Of a DNA stretch of 64,000 nucleotides, positions 51,817 through 62,990 are shown piece after piece. A program made the position numbers and the translations under genes. Numbering within the stretch: the stretch's first letter is position 1; each line of letters begins with the position of its first letter. Below the pieces are notes generated by a model. The model made no database searches and was not told the DNA's origin. It was given only the letters and a program-made list of their open reading frames with translations. Source of the DNA: Burkholderiales bacterium (GTDB lineage Bacteria; Pseudomonadota; Gammaproteobacteria; Burkholderiales; Burkholderiaceae_C); NCBI GenBank assembly GCA_016213205.1, contig JACRAZ010000090.1, positions 96,849 to 160,848 of the forward strand, in the 5' to 3' direction.

Positions 51817-51956
51817 GCGGCCGCGCGGCGCGCCCGTGCCAACCCGCCCGCGGGCAGGGCTGTACTGGACAGGCCGGCGCCCGCCGGGTTCTACTGCGCC
51901 TGGCTTGCGGCGGGGGCCGCAGGCGCCCCTTGCCAACCCATGCCGGAGCCTGTTCC

Positions 51957-52490
51957 ATGTCATTGCTGCGTTCGTGTGTCCTGCTGGCCGCTGTTGCGGC
52001 GGCGCCGTTGCCTGGCCTGGCGGCCGAGCTGACCGTGGCCGTCAACGAGGTCGACGCCAAGGGCATCACCCGCGCGGTCGGCACGGTGCGCATCGCCGAG
52101 TCGGCGCACGGGCTGGTGTTCTATCCGGCGCTCAACGGCCTGCCGCCCGGCGTGCATGGCTTCCATGTGCACGAGAACCCGAGCTGCGCACCGATGAACA
52201 ACAAGGACGGCGTGTCCGTGCCGGCGCTGGCCGCCGGCGGCCACCTGGACCCCGCCAAGACCGGCCGCCACGGCGAGCCCTGGGGCGACGGCCACCTGGG
52301 CGACCTGCCCGGCCTGGTGGTGGCCGCCGACGGATCGGCCAGCTACCCGGTGCTGGCGCCGCGGCTCAAGCTGGCCGACCTGAAGAACCGGTCGCTGATG
52401 GTGCACGTGGGTGGCGACAACCATGCCGATCACCCGGCGCCGCTGGGCGGCGGCGGGGCACGGCTGGCCTGTGGCGTGATCGGCGGCTGA
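51957..52490 (+). CDS. sodC: Cu/Zn superoxide dismutase
   Basis: A 177-residue periplasmic enzyme with a signal peptide (about 1-23). The metal site is complete: copper ligands His70 and His72 in HGFHVHE, bridging His96 in GGHLDP, zinc-side residues His105 and His113 plus Asp116, and a final copper His150 in SLMVHVGGDN. Cys77 and Cys172 form the disulfide. It removes periplasmic superoxide. It is a single gene between HNH and the signalling region, with no evident operon partner. Confidence 0.95.
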   Translation: MSLLRSCVLLAAVAAAPLPGLAAELTVAVNEVDAKGITRAVGTVRIAESAHGLVFYPALNGLPPGVHGFHVHENPSCAPMNNKDGVSVPALAAGGHLDPAKTGRHGEPWGDGHLGDLPGLVVAADGSASYPVLAPRLKLADLKNRSLMVHVGGDNHADHPAPLGGGGARLACGVIGG

Positions 52491-52530
52491 GCGGCCCGCG
52501 GCGCCGGGTGGGCGCCGGCGGCAGCCCGCC

Positions 52531-53487
52531 TCAGCCGATGAGCCGCAGCACCCGCGCCGCCGCCGCGGTGCGGGTTTCCACATCCATCTTCTGCAGGATG
52601 TGCTCCATGTGCTTGGTGACCGTGCGCGGGCTCATGGCCAGGATGTCACCGATGTCGCGGTTGGTCTTGCCCATGGCGGCCCAGTACAGCACCTCGGCCT
52701 CGCGCACGGTGAGGCCGAAGCTGCGCATCATCACCTCGAACGCGGCGCCGTCGTTGGCCTCGCTGGCCACGATCAGCCACTGCGCATCGTCGTCGCCTTC
52801 GGCCGCGTCGTCGCCGGTCATGCTGTGCAGTTCCAGCGTCAGGCGGCGCGGGCCGCGCGCGGTCACCAGCGGCTGCGGGCGCGCACCGGTGGCGCGCGCG
52901 GCGAGTTCACGCCGCATCCAGTCGATCAGGGGCACCGGCGCGGCACTGCCTTCGCTGCCGAAGTGCTCACGCAGCAGCGTGCGCGCCAGCGCGGTCTGCC
53001 ACAGCAGCCTGCCGTCGGAGGGCCGCACCACCAGCGTGGCATGGCCGAACGCATCCAGCGCATTGCGGGCCTGGCGCTGCACGCGCGCGGTGTGGGTGTG
53101 GGCCGCGATGCGGGCCAGCACCTGCCGGGGCTCGATCGGCTTGGTGACGTAGTCCACCCCGCCTGCGCCGAAGGCGGCGACCACGTGCTCGGTTTCGGTC
53201 AACGCGGTCATGAAGATGATCGGGATGCCGGCGGTCTCGGGGTCGGCCTTCAGCCGGCGCGCCACTTCGAAGCCGTCCATGCCGGGCATCATCGCGTCGA
53301 GCAGCACGATGTCGGGCCGGGCCTGCTGCGCGCGGGCGATGGCGCTCGGCCCGTCGCTGGCCACCAGCACCGTGTGGCCGGCCTCGTCCAGCGCGTCGTG
53401 CAGCACCGAGAGGTTGTCGGGTACGTCGTCGACGATCAGCACCACCTCGCCGCTGGCGCGGTCGAACCTGCTCAGTGGTTCAGACAT
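52531..53487 (-). CDS. LuxR-type response regulator coupled to the permease-kinase
   Basis: A 318-residue regulator. Receiver domain 14-130 with acidic pair Asp20/Asp21, phospho-acceptor Asp64 (VLLDAMMPGM) and Lys117; a middle segment of about 120 residues; and a C-terminal LuxR helix-turn-helix (258-318: LTVREAEVLYWAAMGKTNRD). It overlaps the end of the upstream permease-kinase gene by 8 bp (the ATG lies inside the kinase's last codons), so it is translationally coupled and is its likely phosphorylation partner. It probably binds DNA; target genes unknown, with the divergent ureABC as candidates. Confidence 0.93.
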   Translation of the reverse strand: MSEPLSRFDRASGEVVLIVDDVPDNLSVLHDALDEAGHTVLVASDGPSAIARAQQARPDIVLLDAMMPGMDGFEVARRLKADPETAGIPIIFMTALTETEHVVAAFGAGGVDYVTKPIEPRQVLARIAAHTHTARVQRQARNALDAFGHATLVVRPSDGRLLWQTALARTLLREHFGSEGSAAPVPLIDWMRRELAARATGARPQPLVTARGPRRLTLELHSMTGDDAAEGDDDAQWLIVASEANDGAAFEVMMRSFGLTVREAEVLYWAAMGKTNRDIGDILAMSPRTVTKHMEHILQKMDVETRTAAAARVLRLIG

Positions 53488-56400
53488 CGGTGGCTTCCTT
53501 CAAGGCAATGTGCAATTCTGTGCTGATGGCATCGAGCTCGAAGCGCCGCGCCATCAGGCGCAGGCGTTCGGCATAGGCCGCGCTCTCGGGGTGCGCCTTC
53601 GCGATGGCGTCCAGCTTCTTCAGGATGCCCCGCACGTACCCCAGGCGCACCAGTTCCTCCAGCTCGCGCAGGGCACCCACGGGCGGCGCACGCAGCGCGT
53701 CCTGCGACGCCATGCCGGCCACCGCCGGCACCGCCGGCTCGGCCGCCGCATGGCGCCAGGCCAGCGCCAGCCGGCGCTCCAGCCAGCGCAGCAGTTCATC
53801 CATGCGCACCGGCTTGACCAGGAAATCCTGCGGCGTGATGCCCAACTCGTTGTCCAGCCCCTTGTCGTAGGCGTTGGCCGAGACGATGGCCGCGGGCGCG
53901 GCGCTCAGGCCCGCGTCGCGCAGCCGGCGCAGCGTGGTCCAGCCGTCGATGCCCGGCATGGCGAGGTCCAGGAAGATGGCGTCCACCGGCTCGCGGGCCA
54001 GCACCGCCAGCGCCTCCTCGCCGGATGCGGCCTGCAGCAGCTCGAACCCCAGCGGCGCGAGCCGGTCCACCAGCAGGCGCCGATCGGCCTCTTCGTTGTC
54101 CACCACCAGCAGGCGGCGCACCGGCCCCTCCACCCCCACCGGCCGCCGCGCTGCCAGCCGCGCCTGGCCGCCGCGGCCTGCTGCCAGCTCGGGCAGGTAG
54201 AGCTTGATCGCGAAGCAGGTGCCCACGCCGGGCGTGCTGCGCACGGTGAGTTCGCCGCCCATCAGGTCGGTGAGCATGCGCGAGATCGTGAGGCCCAGGC
54301 CCGTGCCGCCGGCGGCGCTGCTGCCGGCCGAGGTGCCGCGCTCGAAGGGCTCGAACACGCGCTGCAGCTCGGCCTCGCTCATGCCGGGGCCGGTGTCCTC
54401 GATCTCGAAGCGCGCCATCTCGCCCGAGTAGCTGCTGCGCAGGATGACACGGCCGCTGCGCGTGAACTTCACCGCGTTGCCCAGCAGGTTGATGAGGATC
54501 TGGCGCAGCCGCTTCTCGTCGGCGCGCACCAGCGCCGGCAGCGTGCCCTGGCGCTGGTGCTCGAAGCCCAGGCCGCGCGCGGCGGCCTGCAGCTCGAACA
54601 TGCGCGCCAGCTCGTCCAGGCCCTCGGCAAAACGCATCGGCGAGGGCTCCAGCGTGAGGCGGCCGCTCTCGATGCGGGCGATGTCCAGCGTGCCCTCGAT
54701 CAGGCTGAGCAGGTGGTCGCCGCCGCGGCGGATGACCTGCACCGCGTCACGCCGGTGGGCGGGGATGGCGGGGTCGTCCTCCAGCAGCTGCGCGTAGCCG
54801 AGGATCGAGTTCAAGGGCGTGCGCAGCTCATGGCTGATGGTGGTGACATAGCGGCTCTTGGCCTGGTTGGCGGCCTCGGCCGCGGCCTTGGCCTGCTGCA
54901 GCTGCGCGTCGGTTCGCTGGTGCGAGCTGATCTCGCGCTGCAGCGCCTCGGCCTGCTGTTGCAGCGCCTGCGTCTGGCGGCGCGACTCCTCCTGCGCCAC
55001 CTGCCGGCTGCGCTGCGCCAGCACCAGCCACCAGGCCACCATGCCGGCCAGCAGCAGCAGCACCAGGAAGGCCTGCACGTAGCCGGCGCGCAGCAGCGGC
55101 GCGATGAGCTCGGCCTCTTCGCCCAGGGTGCGCAGGCCCAGCTGGTACAGCGCGCCGAACAGCACACCCAGCAGCGGCACCACCGCCAGCATCAGCATCA
55201 GGTAGTGCGCGAGGCCGCCCTCGAGGTGCGGCGCCATGCGCGCGGGCAGCAGGCGCTTGAGCAGGCGCAGCCACTGGGCCGACAGGCGCGCATCGGGCTT
55301 GCACAGGTCGTCGCAGCGTGCATCCAGCGTGCAGCACAGCGAGCAGATCGGCCCGCCGTAGGCCGGGCAGGCGGCCATGTCCTCGGGCTCGTAATCGCGC
55401 TCGCAGATCACGCAGCGGCGCAACGTGCGGGCACTGCCGAGGTAGCGGCCATAGGACGCGTCCTCCACCGTGCGCCGCGCCAGGTAGTAGCGGCCGCGCG
55501 TGGCCCAGGCGATCAGGGGCGATGCCAGCATCGCGGTGACGAGCGCGATCATCGCCGAGAAGGCCTGCGCGGTGGGCCCGAAGGCGCCCAGGTGCGCGGC
55601 CACCGAGAGCACCGAGGCCACGCCCATGGCGCCCACGCCCACCGGGTTGATGTCGTACAGGTGCGCGCGCCGGAACTCGATGCCCGGCGGCGACAGGCCC
55701 AGCGGCTTGTTGATCACCAGGTCGGCCACCACCGCCATCATCCAGGCGATCGCGATGTTGCTGTACAGGCCCAGCACATGCCCCAGGGCCTGGAACACGT
55801 TCATCTCCATCAGCACCAGGGCGATCAGCGTGTTGAACACCACCCACACCACGCGGCCCGGGTGGCTGTGCGTCAGCCGCGAGAAGAAGTTGCTCCAGGC
55901 CAGCGAGCCGGCATAGGCGTTGGTGACGTTGATCTTGAGCTGGGACACCACGACGAACAGCGCCGTGGCCGCCACCGCGAGGCCGTACTTCGGGAACACG
56001 TATTCCCACGCGGCAAGGTACATCTGGTTCGGGTCCACCGCCCGTTCAGGCGGCACCATGTGGGTGAGCGCCAGGTAGGCCAGCACCACGCCGGCCATCA
56101 TCTTGGCCACGCCCACCACCACCCAGCCCGGGCCGCCCAGCAGCGTGGCGGCCCACCACCGCAGGCGGTGGCCGGGCTTCTGCTCGGGCATGAAGCGCAG
56201 GTAGTCGGCCTGCTCGCCCATCTGGGTGATGAGGGCGATGCCCACCGTCAGCGCCGCGCCGAAGGCATGCAGGTTGAAGCCGCCGAACTGCCCGCTCACG
56301 CCGCCATAGCGCGTGAGCCCGGCCAGCTCGCCCGGCGCCTTCCACAGCACGAAGGCGAACGGCAGCACCAGCAGTGCCAGCCACAGCGGCTGCGTCCACA

Positions 56401-56965
56401 CCTGCAGGCGGCTGATCGCGGTGACACCGTGCGTCACCAGCGGGATCACCACCAGCGCGCACAGCCCGTAGCCCCAGGCGGGCGGGATGTCGAAGGCCAG
56501 CTCCAGCGCATAGGCCATCACCGCCGCCTCGAGCGCGAAGAAGATGAAGGTGAAGCTCGCGTAGATCAGCGAGGTGATCGTCGAGCCCAGGTAGCCGAAG
56601 CCGGCACCACGGGTGAGCAGGTCCATGTCCACGCCATGGCGCGCCGCATACACGCTCACCGGCAGCCCGGCCAGGAAGATGATCAGCCCGGTGACCAGGA
56701 TCGCCAGCGCGGCATTGGTGAAGCCGTGCTGCACCAGCAAGGTGGCCCCCACCGCTTCCAGGATCAGGAACGAGGCCGCGCCGAACGCGGTGTTCGCCAC
56801 CCGCCACTCGCTCCACTTGCGGAAGGTGCGTGGCGTGAAGCGCAACGCATAGTCTTCCATCGTCTCGCGGGCGACCCAGCTGTTGTAGTCCCGCCGGAAC
56901 GTCACCACGCGCTGCGGTGGTTCGGGCGGCGGGGCGGTGGGGTTCGGGTCGGCGGGCGCACTCAT
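53480..56965 (-). CDS. NCS1-type permease fused to a hybrid sensor histidine kinase
   Basis: One continuous 1161-residue frame. Residues about 30-490 are a full NCS1 (nucleobase-cation symporter, Mhp1-like) transporter with about 12 helices. Residues 518-555 hold eight cysteines (C518, C521, C533, C541, C544, C545, C551, C555). Two further helices at about 583-608 and 627-650 precede a coiled coil, then HisKA with SHELRTPLN (His712) and HATPase motifs N830, EDTGPGM, GGTGLGL. A receiver follows with Asp1000 (IFLDLAMPG) and Lys1051. Transport and kinase signalling appear joined, comparable in concept to CbrA. It lies 112 bp divergent from ureA, implying a role in nitrogen-compound sensing. Whether the permease still transports is unknown. 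Confidence 0.9.
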   Translation of the reverse strand: MSAPADPNPTAPPPEPPQRVVTFRRDYNSWVARETMEDYALRFTPRTFRKWSEWRVANTAFGAASFLILEAVGATLLVQHGFTNAALAILVTGLIIFLAGLPVSVYAARHGVDMDLLTRGAGFGYLGSTITSLIYASFTFIFFALEAAVMAYALELAFDIPPAWGYGLCALVVIPLVTHGVTAISRLQVWTQPLWLALLVLPFAFVLWKAPGELAGLTRYGGVSGQFGGFNLHAFGAALTVGIALITQMGEQADYLRFMPEQKPGHRLRWWAATLLGGPGWVVVGVAKMMAGVVLAYLALTHMVPPERAVDPNQMYLAAWEYVFPKYGLAVAATALFVVVSQLKINVTNAYAGSLAWSNFFSRLTHSHPGRVVWVVFNTLIALVLMEMNVFQALGHVLGLYSNIAIAWMMAVVADLVINKPLGLSPPGIEFRRAHLYDINPVGVGAMGVASVLSVAAHLGAFGPTAQAFSAMIALVTAMLASPLIAWATRGRYYLARRTVEDASYGRYLGSARTLRRCVICERDYEPEDMAACPAYGGPICSLCCTLDARCDDLCKPDARLSAQWLRLLKRLLPARMAPHLEGGLAHYLMLMLAVVPLLGVLFGALYQLGLRTLGEEAELIAPLLRAGYVQAFLVLLLLAGMVAWWLVLAQRSRQVAQEESRRQTQALQQQAEALQREISSHQRTDAQLQQAKAAAEAANQAKSRYVTTISHELRTPLNSILGYAQLLEDDPAIPAHRRDAVQVIRRGGDHLLSLIEGTLDIARIESGRLTLEPSPMRFAEGLDELARMFELQAAARGLGFEHQRQGTLPALVRADEKRLRQILINLLGNAVKFTRSGRVILRSSYSGEMARFEIEDTGPGMSEAELQRVFEPFERGTSAGSSAAGGTGLGLTISRMLTDLMGGELTVRSTPGVGTCFAIKLYLPELAAGRGGQARLAARRPVGVEGPVRRLLVVDNEEADRRLLVDRLAPLGFELLQAASGEEALAVLAREPVDAIFLDLAMPGIDGWTTLRRLRDAGLSAAPAAIVSANAYDKGLDNELGITPQDFLVKPVRMDELLRWLERRLALAWRHAAAEPAVPAVAGMASQDALRAPPVGALRELEELVRLGYVRGILKKLDAIAKAHPESAAYAERLRLMARRFELDAISTELHIALKEATDV

Positions 56966-57077
56966 CGTGCCCCCTGCTGTTCAAGAAACGCACCAAGCCG
57001 ATGCATGCCCGGCGGCAGGCAGGCATGGCACTTGCCCCATGGCGGCCTGGGCCTCGGCCGCCACAGAATCGCACCCC

Positions 57078-57380
57078 ATGGATCTGACCCCACGCGAAAA
57101 AGACAAGCTGCTGCTCTTCACCGCCGCCCTGCTGGCCGAGCGCCGCAAGGCCCGTGGCCTGAAGCTCAACTACCCCGAGGCGGTGGCACTGATCAGCGCG
57201 GCCATCCTCGAAGGTGCACGCGAGGGCAAGACCGTCGCCGCGCTGATGAGCGAGGGCAAGACCGTGCTCACCCGGGCCGATGTGATGGACGGCATCGCCG
57301 AGATGATCCCCGAGATCCAGGTGGAAGCCACGTTCCCGGACGGCACCAAGTTGGTGACCGTGCACCAACCCATTGCATGA
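57078..57380 (+). CDS. ureA: Urease gamma subunit
   Basis: UreA, 100 residues, the full usual length. MDLTPREKDKLLLFTAALLA at 1-20 and RARGLKLNYPEAVALIS are typical; it also has the conserved EGKTVLTRADVMDGIAEMIP region. It is part of the urease trimer of trimers that hydrolyses urea to ammonia and carbamate. Its stop overlaps an ATG in the ureB frame. Upstream no ureD is present, only the divergent permease-kinase. Confidence 0.97.
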   Translation: MDLTPREKDKLLLFTAALLAERRKARGLKLNYPEAVALISAAILEGAREGKTVAALMSEGKTVLTRADVMDGIAEMIPEIQVEATFPDGTKLVTVHQPIA

Positions 57381-57391
57381 TGCGCACCACA

Positions 57392-57696
57392 ATGACTCCT
57401 GGCGAACTTTTCACCGATGACGGCGAGCACCCGCTGAACCCCGGCCGCCGCACCGCGACCCTGGTGGTCGCGAACACCGCGGACCGGCCGATCCAGGTGG
57501 GCTCGCACTACCACTTTGCCGAAACCAATGCGGGCCTGAGCTTCGACCGCGCGGCCGCCCATGGCATGCGGCTGAACATCGCCAGCGGCACCGCGGTGCG
57601 CTTCGAGCCCGGCCAGCAGCGCACGGTGGAACTGGTGGATTACGCTGGCGACCGGCAGGTCTGGGGCTTTCGCGGCCTGGTGCAGGGAGCGCTGTG

Positions 57697-57697
<1 letters not shown>
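57392..57697 (+). CDS. ureB: Urease beta subunit
   Basis: UreB, 101 residues when started at the ATG at 57392 (MTPGELFTDDGEHPLNPGR), which matches the family's MIPGE start. In-frame ATGs at 57377 and 57380 overlap the ureA stop and could be the coupled start, giving 5 more residues. The VGSHYHFAETNAGLSFDRAA region (about 43-62) is the family hallmark. The stop overlaps the ureC start by one base (TGATG). Confidence 0.95.
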
Positions 57698-59424
<1,727 letters not shown>

Positions 59425-59436
59425 GCACCCCAGGGC

Positions 59437-59454
59437 CGGGCTTTGCCCAGCCCG
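59437..59454 (+). terminator. Hairpin after ureC
   Basis: CGGGCT-TTGCCC-AGCCCG is a 6-bp stem 13 bp past the ureC stop, in the 93-bp gap before the convergent kinase gene. It is followed by a C-run, not T's, so intrinsic termination is uncertain. Confidence 0.3.
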
Positions 59455-59517
59455 CCCCCCGCGAGGGTCAAGCAAAGTGGCAGAGCCAGAATTGCTTGAG
59501 AGGCCCCGGCGCGCCGC

Positions 59518-62058
59518 TCAGTGCGGCGCGGGCTGATCCGTGGCGTCGCGCTGGGCAGCAGCGGCTGCCAGCACCCGCCGCACCAGCGGCAGCAGCTGTT
59601 CGATCGTGTACTCCTTCTGCAGCAGGTGCTGCACGCCGGCGCGGCGCGCGGCTGCACGAATGTCTTCCGACAGGTAGCCCGAGCTGATGATCACGGGCAG
59701 CCCGGGCCGCGCGGCGTGCACACCCGCCACCACGTCCAGGCCTGAGAGTTCGGGCATGTTGTAGTCGGTGATCACCAGGTCGAAGGCCTCGGGCTCGGCC
59801 CGCACCGCGGACAGCGCCGCGCGCGCGTCGTCGAAGCACCGCACGGTGTAGCCCGCGCGCACCAGCAGCGCCTCGGCCAGCGCCACCATCACCGGGTCGT
59901 CGTCCACGTACAGCAGGCGCTCGCCGTTGCCGGACAGCACCGGTTCGGTCGCCGCGTTGGCTTGCTGCGCGGGCCCGGTCGCCGATTCCGGCGCCACCTG
60001 CGGAAAGTAGAGGTCGAATCGCGTGCCTTCGCCGGGGCGGCTGTGCACGGTGATCGACCCCTCGTGCGCCGCGACGATGCCGTGCACCACCGACAGCCCC
60101 AGCCCCGTACCCTGCCCCACCGGCTTGGTGGTGAAAAAGGGCTCGAAGATGCGCACGCAGGTCGCCTCGTCCATGCCGCAGCCGGTGTCGCTGACCCACA
60201 GGTGCGCACGGCGCCCGTTTGCGGCCCCATCCTGCGCCGGCTCGCTGGCCAGGCCCACCGTGACGCGGCCGATGCCGCCTTGCAGCGCGTGCCAGGCGTT
60301 GGTGCACAGGTTCATCAGCACCTGCTGGAACTGGTTGGCATCGACCCGCGCCCACACCGGCTCGTCGCAGGCCGTGGCCTGCAGTTCCACGCCGGCCGGC
60401 AGGGTGGCGCGCAGCAGCCCGATCGTCGCCTCCACCAGCGGGCCCAGCGGCTGCGCCACACGGGCCAGCGGCTGGCGGCGGCTGAAGGTGACGATCTGCT
60501 GCACCAGGCTGCGCGCGTGCGCGCCCGCATGGCCGATCTGGGCCAGGTGCGTGCCGGCGGGATGGCCGGGCGGCAGCATCTCGCGCGCCAGCGTGGCGTT
60601 GCCCAGGATCGCCGCGAGGATGTTGTTGAAATCGTGCGCAATGCCACCGGCCAGGGTGCCGATGGCCTCCATCTTCTGTGATTCGCGCAGCTGTGCTTCC
60701 AGCAAGGCGCGTCGGGCCTCGGCCTCGCGGGCCTGCGTGATGTCGGTGAACATGGCCAGCGTGCCGGCAAAACGCCCGCCTGCATCGACGATCGGCGTGA
60801 GCGCCAGCGAGGCCCACAGCTGGCTGCCGTCGGCACGCTGGAACCGCACTTCGTGCTGCTCGGGGCCGGCCGCGGCGCGGCGCTGCAGCGCGGCCTGCAC
60901 CACCGCGCGGCTGGGCTCGTCGAGCCAATGCGTCAGCGGCTGGGCCTGCAACTGCTCGGCCGGATGGCCCAGCATCTGGCGCGCCTTGGGGTTGACGAAG
61001 CTGGTGCGCAACGCGGCATCGCACATCCAGATGCCCTCGTCCGCGGTTTCCACGATGCGGCGGTAGCGCTCTTCGCTGTCGCGCAGTTCGCGCGTCATGC
61101 GCTGCGCCAGGGCATGCGCGCGTTCGCGCCCGCCCACCAGCGCCCGCGTCAGCAGCGCCAGCACCAGGCCGAGGCTGGTGCCGGCCACGGCCACGATGCG
61201 TGGCGAATCCAGGTTGTGCAAGGCCTCGAAGTCGGGCAGCGTGCGCACACCCAGGGTCCAGGTGTGGCCGGCGAAGCCGATGTACTCCTGCGCCTCGAAG
61301 CGCGGCGGCCGGCCCGGCGCGCCCGCCGGGCCCGAGCGGTACATCAGCGCCGCGTCGTCGAGCTGCACGCCGTCGTAGATGCGCACTTCCAGCCCGGGCA
61401 TGCCCTCGCCGTACAGGCTGGACATCAGGTCGCTCATGCGGAAGGCGGCAAACACCCAGCCGCGGTGGTGCTGGCGCCGGTCCTGGGGCGTGGTCAGGGC
61501 CTGCCCCGGCGCATACAGGGGCAGCACCATCAGGAAGCCGTTCTCGGGCCCGGACACCGGGTCGGACAGCAGCCGCACGCGCCGGGTGATCACGATGCCG
61601 CCGGAATCGCGCGACTGCTGCAGCGCAGCCCAGCGCACGGGGTCGGCCCGCATGTCGTGGCCCAGCACCTGCTGGTTCTGGCTGACCTGCGGCGCCACCA
61701 GCCGCAGCAGCGCGCGGCCTTGCGGACCGTCCGGTGCCGCCACGTGGCCGATGGCCTGCAGCCCGGCGAAGTCGGCCCCGGCGAGCAGGGCGTCGGCATA
61801 GCTTGCAAAAGACGCGTCGGTGATGTGCTCGCTGGCCCGGAACAGGCCCTGCGTGCCCCGCAGCACCAGCTCGTAGCTCGCGATGCGCTGCTCCACCCGG
61901 CTCGTGGCCTGGCGCAGGCCCAGCTCGAAGCTGGCGCGCAGCGTCTGCTGCAGGGTGCGTTGCTCGTGCAGGGCCAGCGCCGCGGTGATGGCCAGCACGA
62001 CCAACCCCACCAGCCACGGCAGCAACAGCGACAGGGTTCGGGAGACGGAACGTTTCAC
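59518..62058 (-). CDS. CHASE-PAS hybrid sensor histidine kinase
   Basis: An 846-residue hybrid kinase. Helix one (about 10-30) and a second (about 288-308) flank an extracytoplasmic CHASE-type sensor (SYELVLRGTQGLFRAS near 61-76 is its signature). A PAS domain follows (about 330-445), then HisKA with GGIAHDFNNI (His475, in the HDFN context of a HisKA subgroup), an HATPase with DTGCGM and GQGTGLGLS motifs, and a C-terminal receiver with acidic DDD and phospho-Asp in VITDYNMPEL. It converges with ureC and lies 29 bp downstream of the solute-binding protein gene. Ligand unknown; CHASE domains in plants bind cytokinin-like adenines. Confidence 0.93.
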   Translation of the reverse strand: MKRSVSRTLSLLLPWLVGLVVLAITAALALHEQRTLQQTLRASFELGLRQATSRVEQRIASYELVLRGTQGLFRASEHITDASFASYADALLAGADFAGLQAIGHVAAPDGPQGRALLRLVAPQVSQNQQVLGHDMRADPVRWAALQQSRDSGGIVITRRVRLLSDPVSGPENGFLMVLPLYAPGQALTTPQDRRQHHRGWVFAAFRMSDLMSSLYGEGMPGLEVRIYDGVQLDDAALMYRSGPAGAPGRPPRFEAQEYIGFAGHTWTLGVRTLPDFEALHNLDSPRIVAVAGTSLGLVLALLTRALVGGRERAHALAQRMTRELRDSEERYRRIVETADEGIWMCDAALRTSFVNPKARQMLGHPAEQLQAQPLTHWLDEPSRAVVQAALQRRAAAGPEQHEVRFQRADGSQLWASLALTPIVDAGGRFAGTLAMFTDITQAREAEARRALLEAQLRESQKMEAIGTLAGGIAHDFNNILAAILGNATLAREMLPPGHPAGTHLAQIGHAGAHARSLVQQIVTFSRRQPLARVAQPLGPLVEATIGLLRATLPAGVELQATACDEPVWARVDANQFQQVLMNLCTNAWHALQGGIGRVTVGLASEPAQDGAANGRRAHLWVSDTGCGMDEATCVRIFEPFFTTKPVGQGTGLGLSVVHGIVAAHEGSITVHSRPGEGTRFDLYFPQVAPESATGPAQQANAATEPVLSGNGERLLYVDDDPVMVALAEALLVRAGYTVRCFDDARAALSAVRAEPEAFDLVITDYNMPELSGLDVVAGVHAARPGLPVIISSGYLSEDIRAAARRAGVQHLLQKEYTIEQLLPLVRRVLAAAAAQRDATDQPAPH

Positions 62059-62087
62059 GCGCGCCTGGCCAGGGGTGAGCGGTGGGC

Positions 62088-62876
62088 TCAGAACTGGGTC
62101 ATCGCCCGCGCGAGCTCGGGCTTGAAGTACTTCTCGAAGATGCGGGTCATCGTGCCGTCACGCCGCATCTGCGCAACCAGCGCGGCCCAGGCCTGCTGCT
62201 GCGCCGGCGGGATCGACTTGCGCGACATGATCAGCCCGTGCGGCACCGGCGGGTCGTCGAACTCCAGGATGGTGGTGCGCTCGCGGATGTGCGCGCTTGC
62301 GAGCGTGGGGTAGTCGAAAGGCTCGATGATCATGGCCTGCACGCGGTTGTCCAGCAGGATCTGGAACAAGGGGTCGAGGCTGGTCGCATAGCTCACGCGC
62401 TGCTGGGCGTCGAGCTTGTCCACCAACCGGTTGGCGGTGGGGCTGTAGCGGAAGCTGCGGATCACGCCCAGCTTCAGCGCCGGGTTGCGCTCCAGGTCGG
62501 CATGCGATTGCACGCCGGCGTCCTTGCGCACCAGCAGGTAGTACTTGTTCGACACGTACCAGGCGAAGGCCGCGAACTTCTCCCGTGCCTCGTTGCTGAT
62601 GCCCGACAGGCTGAAGTCCAGCGCCCCCGATTCGATGAGCTGCCAGATGCGTGCCCGCGGCATCAGCGAGACCACCAGCTTGCAGCCGCTGCGCCGCGCG
62701 AGTTCGTCGGCCACGTCCTTGTCGATGCCCTCACCCGTCTGGGCCGAGTACAGCAGGCCGTGTTCATGCAGGGCCAGGCTCAACGGCCGCGAGCAATCGG
62801 GCAGCGGTTCGGCCGCCGCAACGCCGCGACCGCCGGCCAGGGCCAGCAACAGGAACAGGATCCCAACGATGCGCAT
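62088..62876 (-). CDS. Family 3 periplasmic solute-binding protein
   Basis: A 262-residue exported protein with a signal peptide (about 1-22, ending VAAA). It has the SBP3 pattern: GIDKDVADELARRSGCKL (about 49-66), LIESGALDFSLSGISNEARE and LGVIRSFRYSP. There is no ABC permease or ATPase gene next to it, so it may deliver a ligand to the downstream CHASE kinase instead of a transporter. It could also pair with a transporter elsewhere. The start ATG at 62876 fits the signal peptide; a longer frame exists upstream. Confidence 0.85.
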   Translation of the reverse strand: MRIVGILFLLLALAGGRGVAAAEPLPDCSRPLSLALHEHGLLYSAQTGEGIDKDVADELARRSGCKLVVSLMPRARIWQLIESGALDFSLSGISNEAREKFAAFAWYVSNKYYLLVRKDAGVQSHADLERNPALKLGVIRSFRYSPTANRLVDKLDAQQRVSYATSLDPLFQILLDNRVQAMIIEPFDYPTLASAHIRERTTILEFDDPPVPHGLIMSRKSIPPAQQQAWAALVAQMRRDGTMTRIFEKYFKPELARAMTQF

Positions 62877-62990
62877 GATGTCGTCCTCATGTCGATGATG
62901 CCGGCCCGCACATGACGGCACGCGGGCGAGCCGCGTGCCCGAGCGCCGGGCCAGGTCCTGCTCGCCTGCCAGGCAGCACGCCGACGACAT

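Noticed and set aside
53480..56965. Two separate genes (permease and kinase) merged by a sequencing error
   Set aside because: The frame is continuous through 1161 codons, with a coherent Cys-rich linker and two more membrane helices between the parts, and no overlap of coding frames at the junction. An error cannot be excluded without reads.
56966..57077. Possible sigma54 promoter (TGGCAC then TTGC) before ureA
   Set aside because: The GG and GC elements are 6 bp apart at best instead of 10, so it does not match the -24/-12 geometry.
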